Position numbers and translations under genes: made by a program. Under the pieces are notes generated by a model. It was not told where the DNA came from and did not search any database. It worked only from the letters and a program-made list of their open reading frames with translations. This document shows positions 55,810-64,000 of a stretch of 64,000 nucleotides of DNA, in pieces. Position 1 is the stretch's first letter, and every line of letters starts with the position of its first letter. Source of the stretch: Thraustochytrium sp. TN22 (Eukaryota; Sar; Bigyra; Thraustochytrida; Thraustochytriidae); the NCBI GenBank assembly GCA_013306675.1, contig JABLUY010000076.1, positions 1 to 64,000 of the forward strand. Direction: 5' to 3'.

Positions 55810-56083
55810 CGCCGCCGCCTCGCCTTTCGCACAAGTGCCAGAGAAACATCTGGTGAGCAGATGCACACGCGGCCGCACGCGTGCGCGTATGGACGAGGAG
55901 TGACAACGATCTTCGCGTGCGCAAGTCCGCAGCCGGAGCGAGGAGGCCGTCCCACAGCTCCCGGGCTCCAAGCGCCTCGTCCTCGCGGCGCTCGCGCCCA
56001 AGCCCGCGGCAGAGAACCCCAGCTTGGGCGCGCGCCGCCTGCACGTCCTTACTTCAATTTTTCTAGCTCTAGCTTGCTCTAGC

Positions 56084-56123
56084 CTAGCTAGCTAGCTAGC
56101 TAGCTAGCTAGCTAGCTAGCTAG
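56084..56123. repeat. (CTAG)n microsatellite
   Basis: Ten copies of ctag without interruption, in a flank of imperfect ctag/ctct sequence (56060-56150). CTAG tracts are self-complementary at every register. Confidence 0.95.
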
Positions 56124-56491
56124 AGCTCTACTAGCCAGCTACTAGTAGCACAACGATTTCATGGAACGCCTCAACGAGGGCCGCTGCCGCCAGCTCGGCA
56201 AGACGTTATTCGCGCTCCGCGGCGTCTGCACAGATCCGGATCTCTTTGCCTGCTCCTTACGCACGCTGCTGAAGAACGGGTGAATGGCTGGCCAGCTGGC
56301 CAGCTGGCGGATGAGCAACCATCGTTTCGAATCGCTGGGCTCGCCGATGTTCGCTTTCCCGCGCACTTCCCGGCATGTAAAAGGCCTTATTCCGATAGAC
56401 TGCCGCGGCGGCGGCCCAGCCTGAGCAGAGCGACAACGCCAGCGCGGGCGCGGGCGGCGCGGCGGCGGCGGCGCGGGATGCGGCGCGGGCG

Positions 56492-59084
56492 GTGGGCGAG
56501 ATGGGGGCAAGGTCTTCGAAGCCCGCTCCCGGCGCCACGTCAGCGCGGGCGGCGTGGCCGAGCGCGCCGGCGAAAAGTTGGCACAACGGAGGAAGCACCG
56601 ACTTCGCCAAGACCCTCAGCGTCCGCGCCCTGAAGAAGCACGCGGACGAGCTCCACCCCTTTTCAGTCGCGCAGCTTGAAGCGATGCGCGAACGCGTGGA
56701 TGATCTGCGGGACGACCGCGCCATCGGGCGGGACACTGCAAAAGGCTTGCGTGATGCGCTGGACGACGCCATCAAGCAGCGTGCTCGCAAGGAGGGCTTG
56801 GCAGAGGCCGGCGGTCTTCACACCGTGGTCGAGTGGTTCGACACGGATCTCCGTGAGGACCACTTCATCTCGCGGAGCTCGCTGTTGCGGGAGGGCGCGT
56901 CCGAGGCGGGCGCATCCGATGCCTCGCCGGCCAAGAGCATCAAGGTCAGTGGCAAGGATCGCAGGCGGTCCGCGGACAGGCGCTTCGGCAAGTCGAGCAC
57001 CAAGGACTCCAAGAAGGATTTCGAGCACGGGACCACGTACGTGCCCTGGTTCTACCAGCCGGTCGAGGTCAAGGAGTGGAACCTCAAGGCAGCGGCCGGC
57101 GACCTCCTTGACCTTCCCATCTTTTCCCAGAAACTGTGCAACTCGGGCGACGCCTGTCCGAGCTCGGACATCGTTGCAATCGATCGCTCCTCGGGCCGCA
57201 AGAGGAGCCGCAAGTTCGCCTTTCACGAGGCGGACTGTGTGGAGCGGGTGTACCGGATCCTCCGCGACGTCCTCGGCAAGGGGATCAATCATCACATCAT
57301 CGATGTCTTCGAGGCGCTTGGGCTTCCCGAGGAGATGACGCACCCGCCCAGCGACAACCAGGGCGGCGTCCAAATCGATGGGCTCGCCTACAAGTCGGAG
57401 CTCAGGGTGCCCGTGGCGCCGTGCGAACCGCCGCGGATCGCAGACGCGGCCGTGGTGCTGGACTACGACAACGTGGCGCAGGGGATGTTGGGCGACTTTC
57501 GGGCGCCACTCACCGTGGCAGGGGCCCGCGGCCTCCGCGAAGAAGTTGCTGCGAACTTCACGCGCGACGTGTCCATCCTGGTCGGCGAGGTGAAGAAGCC
57601 TGTCACCCTGGGCCGGCAGGACACAGACTCCTGGCACTCCCCGGCCTACACGGTCCTCATGCCCCCCGACCTCCGCCTCGCACCCCGCGCGCTAACGCAG
57701 AGCGACGATGGAGGTCGCATGACCGTCGTCAATATGCTGAGGGCGGTTCAGGAGCGCGTCTCTGCGTGGCGCGACGTTCTCGGCCCCACGCGTGGGGCTG
57801 CGTCTGGCACCCCGAGGACTCAGGGGTCCTCTCTCCCCGCGTCCAGCCAGCAGAGCAGGCTCTCGAGCAGCCTGTCGAGCCAGCTTTCAGAGGGCGCCGG
57901 TGTGCAAGAAGTCGAGGTCGAACTCGGCGAAGGCGAGGAGGCCCCGGAGCCGACGCTCTTCGTCGTGGAATGCGCGCTGGCGCAGGCGTGCATGTACATG
58001 TCCTCGCTGGGGCGCAAGTACGGGATCCTCACAGACGGCGCGCGCTTCTTCTTCATCAGGCGCGAGACGCAGGCCCGCACCATCTCTGTCACGCCCGCGT
58101 TCTACGCGGACCCGAGCAAGCACACCAACGTCAACCAGAGCGGGCGGAACCCCGACAACATGAGGCTTCTGCACGCGCTCCTGGCCTTCGTCCTTCTTGC
58201 GCTCAAGGATTTCGGCGCCAGTGCGACCGCCGCGGAGCCCGACTTTGATTGGCTCAAGACCGACGATGCGAAGGAGGACGTGGACAGGTACACCTCGTCC
58301 GAGGTCCGAGGTCAACGCCACCCGGCAGCGCCCGACGCGCACCACCAGGCGCGGGGGCGGCGGCTCGTCTGCGCCCGCACCCGCGCCCGCGGTGCGCGGT
58401 GGCCGCGACACCCGCGGCGGGCGGGTGCACTGCAACGGCGGCGACTCGGCCCCGACGGCCAGCAGTGCCGTCTCCACCTGCGAGAGCGGCGGCCTGCCCG
58501 TCCTGCCGCTGCAGCGCCTCTCGCTCAACCTCGGCGCTGCGTTTGCAGCGAGGCAGTACATGCTGCTCATGGGCCAGGAGGGCTTCGGCTACCCGAAGAT
58601 GGAGATTGCCGGGCGGCTCTGCTTCCTGAAGCTCGCTCCGCGCCGTGCGCCGCGGGCGCAGCGCGAGCTACTCCGGGAGGGCGAGGCGTACGACGCACTG
58701 CTCGAGCTGCAGGGCACGGTGCTGCCACGCGTGGTCTTTGACGGCGAAGACACGAGCCGCGGCCTGCGGGTCTTCGCGATTACGGACGAGGGCGAGGGCC
58801 TGCACACGCGCGCCGGCCTGGACCTGGTGGCCGCCCAGCGGGGCGGTGTAGAGATCGTATGCAACGCGATGGAGGAGCTGCTCATGGCGGTCCACGTGCA
58901 AGGCTGGCGCCACCGCGACGTGGCCCTGCGCAACTTCGTGGTGCGCACTGACGGCCCCAAGCTCGTCGTGCGGCTGATCGACCTCGGCCACGCCGCGCCC
59001 GCCGAGCCGGGCCAGGACTTTTACCTCGACTTGAAGGGCCTTGATGAAGCACAGCGCGACCTCCGGGCTCGCATCCCCGCCTAG
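56492..59084 (+). pseudogene. Nuclease-fold plus kinase-fold gene of Crinkler/FunK1 type, split in two frames
   Basis: The left piece (from 56492) encodes a long region with a restriction-endonuclease-like core: SILVGEVKKPV (E-x-K motif, about 361-371), then a Gln-containing helix and strand (ALAQACMYMSSLGRKYGILTDG), usual for that fold. The right piece (to 59084) encodes a protein-kinase-like C-lobe: WRHRDVALRNFVV (catalytic-loop HRD-x4-N) and VVRLIDLGHA in the DFG place. Such nuclease-kinase pairs occur in Crinkler-type effectors and fungal FunK1 proteins, some of them transposon-linked. The two pieces are in different frames, with one apparent break between them. I treat the locus as a broken effector-like gene and give no repair. 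An intron or a read error is the alternative. A Gly-rich loop of a kinase N-lobe is not obvious. Confidence 0.65.
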
Positions 59085-59209
59085 AGGGAGGACAGCTCGC
59101 TCGCTCGCTCGCTCGTTCGCTCGATAAGAAGCATGAATTATTGTTTGTTGCTATTCTCGCAAAAGATCTCGCCCTTGTCGCCACGACGGCGCGGCTCCGA
59201 GGACGCGCG

Positions 59210-59479
59210 ATGGCGCCGGGCAAGCCGGAGGAGACGGACGAGCCCGAGTGGCTCCAGGAGGTCGACGCCAAGGCGGAGGAGGAGGAGGACCTCGGCGTCA
59301 AGTTGTACAAGTTGTACGACTATCGCTCCGTTCAGTCCCGCTTCTTCAGCAAGAACGAGTCCGCGCTCGTTCTCATGCAGTCCGTGCTGAGCAACATCGG
59401 CATCTCCATCTTCGCCGTTCTCGCGCTCCTACATGCGCTTGGAGCGCGGCGACTGCATCGCTTTTTCCACAAGTGGTAA
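59210..59479 (+). CDS. Small single-pass membrane protein
   Basis: The start MAPGKPEETDEPEWL gives 89 residues; the frame is open 23 codons further. An acidic head (EVDAKAEEEEDLG) is followed by KLYKLYDYRSVQSRFFSKNES, then a membrane segment (NIGISIFAVLALLHALGA, about 59-76) and a short basic tail RRLHRFFHKW. The layout (acidic N side, one helix, basic C end) fits a small organelle-membrane or ER tail-anchored protein. Family unknown. Real coding is supported by the contrast between head, helix and tail. Confidence 0.6.
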   Translation: MAPGKPEETDEPEWLQEVDAKAEEEEDLGVKLYKLYDYRSVQSRFFSKNESALVLMQSVLSNIGISIFAVLALLHALGARRLHRFFHKW

Positions 59480-60891
59480 GCAGCGATTACCTCAAGATCT
59501 CAGCTATGCCCAAAAGGAAACCGTCGTCACACCCCTTGCCTGACCTTGTGCTCCGATGAACTGGGCGTGGTCGCGGCGTGTGCGAGCGCGTGCCGGTGCT
59601 TGGCGCCTACTGGTTTGGACAGTGCGCCCGCTAGAATGTCGATTTGCACTGGCCCTCGAGGCAGTCCGAGTCACACGTGTGCATTCGCTTGCGACACCAG
59701 AACGCCTTGTGGCGCTAGCCCTGCCATACCCTTACATGGCGTTGGCACTCGGGGCCGTCGCCGAGCTCACAGAGGACCAGAACTCCGAGCTGGCCGAGGC
59801 CGGCAGATGGCACCGAAAAGAACCAGCCCAGTGGAACGGCGTGCGCAACATAGTACACCGGGGCCAAAGTACATCAAAGACTCGAGCCCTCGTTTGCCAC
59901 AAGCCTGCGTTTGCCACAAGTCTCGTTCCTCCCTGTCAGAAAAAGCCCTGTTTCCCCTCCCGGCAAAGGCATTCATTCGTCAATCGTCAGCACGGTTCAT
60001 TCATCAATCGTCACGACGGTCTACCCGTCCTAAACGAGCACAATGGCAACCGCGCTGCCAACGCTTGCAATCGCGGGCAGGGCATGAATTCAGCAAACGT
60101 GCCAGTTGGGCGCCAGCCACTCAATTCGCAGCACGCTTGGCTCAAGCTCTCCCTCTTTCCTAGGCCACTCACAGATCCTGCTCGGCGCGACTGAGCCTAC
60201 CTAGATCACCCTCGTCAGCGCCTCCAAGGCAATAAACCAGCCTCCATTGCTTCTCATTCCGCGTTCTCTGGCATCAGTCATCCTGCAACGAAGCTGTCGC
60301 TGCAAGTGACCCCACCTTAGGCCTCGGACTCGACTCGATATCCTTCGTCGCCTGTCTCCCTGCGGCTCGGTGACGAGACCCATTCCCCCTTGTTCTCCCT
60401 CGGCGTCCGGGCGCCGCAGCACAAGCTGCGCAACAGAGTCTCGCTGGACGACTTGCGCACGCCGCCTGCGTGCTGCGCCGTGCTGCGGATAACTAACTTA
60501 GTAAATCCCTGCCTCTGAGGCAGCTTCCAGGCGCCGCTAACCTCTTCCACAGCTCGAGTCCGAGTCCGAGATCGCGTCCGGCGAGCGCGGCGTTCCCGCA
60601 AAGCTGCGCAAAGTGCGCGAAGCCGCGCGCGTGCCACGGCCTGCGCTGCAGTGCAGTGCGCTGCGCCTGCGCCGCCACCCGCGACGACCCGGAGCGCCTG
60701 TCAGTGAGGGTGATGATCCACGGCAGGCACGAGGCGGCAGACCCGGATCAGGCGAGCCGAGGCAGGCAGCGCGAGCGCGAGCGCGGCGGCGGGCGGCGGC
60801 GAGCGAGCGCGCGCGCGCGGGCAGGCGGCAGGCAGGCAGGCAGGCGCGAGGCGGCCGGCGGCGGCGCGAGGCGGCCGGCGGCGGCGCGGAG
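59480..60891. other. Intergenic region upstream of the fusion gene
   Basis: No gene recognised over 1.4 kb. The part nearest 60.7-60.89 kb is very GC-rich (gcggccggcg repeats at 60851-60890) and should hold the promoter and leader of the fusion gene. An attcat(t/c)cgtcaatcgtca pair occurs near 59972-60015. Confidence 0.5.
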
Positions 60892-62885
60892 ATGGGGCCG
60901 CGCGTGGCGTACCAGGGCGAGCCGGGCGCGTACAGCGAGCAGGCGGCGCTGGAGCTGCTGGGCAGCTCGATCCAGACCAAGGGCCTGGCGTCGTTCGACG
61001 CGGTGTTCGAGGCGGTGTCGAACGGGGAGGTGGACTACGCGCTGGTGCCGATCGAGAACAGCCTGGGCGGGAGCATTCACGCGAACTATGACCTGCAGCT
61101 GCGGCATAAGTTCTTCACGGTGGCGGAGCACAACTTCCGTGTGCGGCACTCGCTCATGGTGCTGCCGGGCGTGAAGCTGGAGGACGTGCGGCGCGTGCTG
61201 AGCCACCCGCAGGCGCTGGCGCAGTGCGACGGCTTTCTGCGGCGCAACGGGCTGCAGGGCGAGGTCTCGTACGACACGGCGGGCAGCGCGAAGAAGATCG
61301 CGGAGCAGGGCCTGCGCGACTGCGCCGCGATCGCGTCGTCGCTGGCGGCGGAGCACTACGGGCTGGAGCTGCTGGACTCGGGCATCGAGGACGCGGAGCG
61401 CAACTTCACGCGCTTCCTGCTGCTGTCCAAGCGGTGGCTGCCGCTGCAGAGCTGGCCGGCGCGCAGCGAGCAGCGCGCGCCCACGCCGGAGCCCGGCGTG
61501 GCGCCGGCTGGCCCGCAGTCCGAGGGCAAGGGGTGGAAGACGTCCATGGTGTTCTCGCTGCTGGACTACACGGGCGTGCTGGTGCGGGCGCTGTCGGCCT
61601 TTAGCTTCCGCGAGGTGAGCATGACCAAGCTGGAGTCGCGCCCGGACAAGCTGCGGCTGCAGGGCCTGGAGATCGTGGCGGAGGGCAAGGCGGAGGAGCA
61701 GCTCATCCCGAGCGAGGACCGTGAGCTGCTGAGCCTGCTGCGGTCGGCGGCGGACGAGGCGGCGCTGGCGACGGCGCTCGACGCGTCGCCCGCGCGAGGC
61801 GCGGGCGACGGCGACGCGAGCGAGGAGGATGGCGAGGACAAGTTCCAGTTCATCTTTTACGTGGATGTGCTGGGCTCGCTGGCGGACCGGCGCGTGGTGA
61901 ACGCGATCCGGCACCTGGCGGAGATGTCGCGGTACCTGCGCATCTTGGGCTGCTACCCGAAGGACGCCGTGCTGACGGACTTCGTGGCGGAGTCGGTGGG
62001 CGTGCCGACCGGATCGGTCATGCGCATCCTGTCGCGCAGCACGTCGGGCCTTACCCGGGACGCGGCGGCGGCCGCCATCGCGGCGCAGGCGCGGCGGCTC
62101 AAGATTGGCATCGTCGGCTTTGGCAACTTTGGCCAGTTCCTGGCCAAGACCTTCGCGCGCACCCACGAGGTCTTTGCCTGCTCGCGCGGCGACTACACGG
62201 CCGAGGCCGAGGCGCTGGGCGTGCACTACTCGCGCAGCGTGGAGGAGATGTTCGCGGCGGCCAGCGGCCTGGACTGCTTGGTCATCTCGACGTCCATCCT
62301 CTCGTTTGAGAAGGTGGTGCGCGCCATCCCGCGCGACCTGCTGCACAACGTGCTGGTGGTGGATGTCCTCTCGGTCAAGATGCTGCCCAAGAACACGCTG
62401 CAGATCCTACTGCCCGCGGACGCTGACATCCTCTGCACGCACCCGATGTTCGGCCCGGAGTCGGGCAAGTTCTCCTGGCGCGGCCTCCCGTGCGTGTACG
62501 AGAAGGTGCGTGTGGGCGCGGGCGGCTTGGTGCAGGCGGACCGGCGGTGCGAGCTCTTCCTGGACATCTTCCGCAAGGCCGGCTGCCGCATGGTGGACAT
62601 GTCGTGCGAGGTGCACGACGAGGCGGCCGCTGGCAGCCAGTTCGTGACGCACTTTACGGGCCGTATGCTTGCGCAGCTGCAGCTGCGGTCCACGCCCATC
62701 AACACCAAGGGCTTTGAGACGTTGCTGGCGCTCGTGGACAACACCTGCAAGGACTCCTTCGACCTCTTCTACGCGCTTTACAAATGCAACCCGAACTCGT
62801 CGCAGCAGCTCGAGGCGCTCGAGGCTGCCATGCATCGCATAACGGACCAGCTGCGCGAGCCGATGGAGGGTGGCATGCCCTCGGC

Positions 62886-62940
<55 letters not shown>

Positions 62941-64000
62941 ACGCGCCTCAGCGAGTTCGTCGGGCGCGTCCAGCCGTCCAAGACCTCGGAGACGCACGCG
63001 CTCGCGCTCGAGCTGCAGCGCCAGGGCCGCGACATTGTCACGACGCTCACGGTGGGCGAGCCCGACTTCGACCCGCCGCAGCCCGTGCTGGACGCCGTCA
63101 TCGACGCCGCGCGCACCGGCAAGACGCGCTACACGCCCGTGGGCGGCGTCTTCGACCTCAAGGCTGCCATCTGCGAAGACTACAAGCGCCGCAAGGGCGT
63201 CGAGTGGACGCCGCAGAAGAACGTGCTCATCACGCACGGCGGCAAGCAGGCCCTCTTCTGCGCCATCATGGCGCTCTGCAATGCCGGCGACGAGGTCATC
63301 GTTCCGGCCCCCTACTGGGTCTCGTACCCGGAGATCGTGCGCCTCAGCGGCGCCACTCCCATCATCGTCGACCGCCGCCCCGAGGACGACTACATCCTCA
63401 CGCCCGAGGCGCTGCGCGCCGCGCTCTCGCCGCGCACTCGCATCTTTATCCTCTGCAACCCGTGCAACCCGTCCGGCTGCACGTACTCGGCCGACCAGCT
63501 CGAGGCCCTGGCCGCCGTCCTGCGCGAGCCCGAGTTCCAGCACGTCATTGTGCTCAGTGACGAGATCTATGAGCGCCTCACCTACGACGGCCTCGAGCAC
63601 GTCTGTTTCGCCTCTCTCCCGGACATGTACGAGCGCACGCTCATCGTCAACGGCTTCTCCAAGGCCTACGCCATGACCGGCTTCCGCCTCGCCTACCTGG
63701 CCGGCGCCGACACCGCGGTCGTCGACGCAGCGCTCAAGCTCCAGTCGCAGCTCAACTCCTGCCCCTGCTCCATCTCGCAGCACGCCGGCATCGCCGCGCT
63801 GCGCAGCGTCACGGATGACATGCTTGACCCGCTCTACGCGCAGCTGCAGGTCAAGCGCGATGCCATCGTCGCGGCGCTCAGCGCCATTCCCAACGTGCGT
63901 TGCCCGGTCCCGCGCGGCGCCTTTTATGCCTTCCCCGACGTGTCCTACTACCTAGGCAAGGGCTTCGTCTCGCGCAGTGGCCGCGTCATCAACACCGCTA
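60892..64000 (+). CDS. Arogenate-route fusion: dehydratase, dehydrogenase and aminotransferase (partial)
   Basis: One frame is open from MGPRVAYQGEPG to the window edge (1036 codons, no stop), so the 3' end is missing. Domain 1 is prephenate/arogenate dehydratase: AYQGEPGAYSEQAAL at the start and the catalytic TRF in NFTRF (171-175), then an ACT domain with ESRP (248-251) for Phe binding and an acidic insert. Domain 2 is a plant-type arogenate/prephenate dehydrogenase: IVGFGNFGQFLA (NAD loop G409-G414) and THPMFGPESGK. A (Ser-Gly)9 linker (62887-62940) joins domain 3, a class I aminotransferase with GEPDF, NPCNPSG and the cofactor Lys in SKAYAMTG (Lys-924). Together these would convert prephenate to arogenate and then to Phe or Tyr. 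No transit peptide is evident. Confidence 0.93.
62887..62940. repeat. In-frame (tccggc)9 coding a Ser-Gly linker
   Basis: Nine copies of the hexamer tccggc run in frame between the dehydrogenase and aminotransferase domains. They code a flexible Ser-Gly linker like those used by protein engineers. Hexamer arrays expand and shrink easily, so linker length may vary between strains. Confidence 0.95.

Noticed and set aside
60748-62346. Minus-strand frame opposite the fusion gene
   Set aside because: His/Arg/Gln/Leu-rich shadow. The plus strand carries full enzyme motifs.

Overview
The window is nuclear-type DNA from a eukaryotic microbe with a GC-rich, intron-poor genome. Genes sit singly on both strands, each behind its own upstream region. 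There are no operons or Shine-Dalgarno-led clusters, and most genes are one open frame. Only two genes clearly need an intron: a Pin1-type isomerase and a proteasome assembly chaperone. Both introns are GT-AG, and one has a clear CTAAC branch-point-like site. Thr-, Ala- and acid-rich runs, a plant-like arogenate dehydrogenase fused to other aromatic-amino-acid enzymes, and effector-like proteins would suit a stramenopile, perhaps a labyrinthulid or thraustochytrid. That placement is inference.

Layout. 0-7.6 kb: an EF-hand/alanine-rich coiled-coil gene, an 18-bp minisatellite and a long GC-rich gene-poor stretch. 7.6-16.5 kb: protein-L-isoaspartate methyltransferase, an orphan AAA-like P-loop protein, a Nudix protein, a WDR44-like WD40 protein and a GMC oxidoreductase with a C-terminal membrane segment. 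16.5-25 kb: a gene-poor stretch, a small hypothetical gene, an MFS transporter divergent from a bZIP factor, and an EF-hand protein. 25.9-28.5 kb: a repeat-built nuclear coiled-coil protein. 28.5-31.6 kb: no gene recognised. 31.6-39.3 kb: the most unusual block. A membrane protein with leucine-rich repeats, a bacterial-type NEL ubiquitin-ligase domain and a U-box-like tail stands divergent from a giant acidic single-pass protein with an array of SUMO-interacting-like motifs.

39.7-50.9 kb is housekeeping: Pin1, the ribosome-biogenesis RNA-binding protein RBM28/Nop4 divergent from proteasome chaperone PSMG1, a double-domain CoA-transferase-like protein, a secreted protein with a GPI-like tail, and RPAC1, a subunit shared by RNA polymerases I and III. 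50.9-56.1 kb is gene-poor and repeat-rich. It holds an AT-rich island inside a large inverted repeat and a decayed subtilisin-like protease. 56.5-59.1 kb holds a nuclease-fold plus kinase-fold gene of the Crinkler/FunK1 sort, split over two frames. The right end (60.9 kb to the edge) is one long frame joining prephenate/arogenate dehydratase, arogenate dehydrogenase and a class I aminotransferase. It would carry the arogenate route to Phe and Tyr in one polypeptide and runs off the window.

A recurring structural theme is tandem duplication at or just beyond the 3' ends of genes (about 8.4, 12.1, 14.4, 19.0, 31.5 and 49.9 kb), some of which copies the last codons of the gene.
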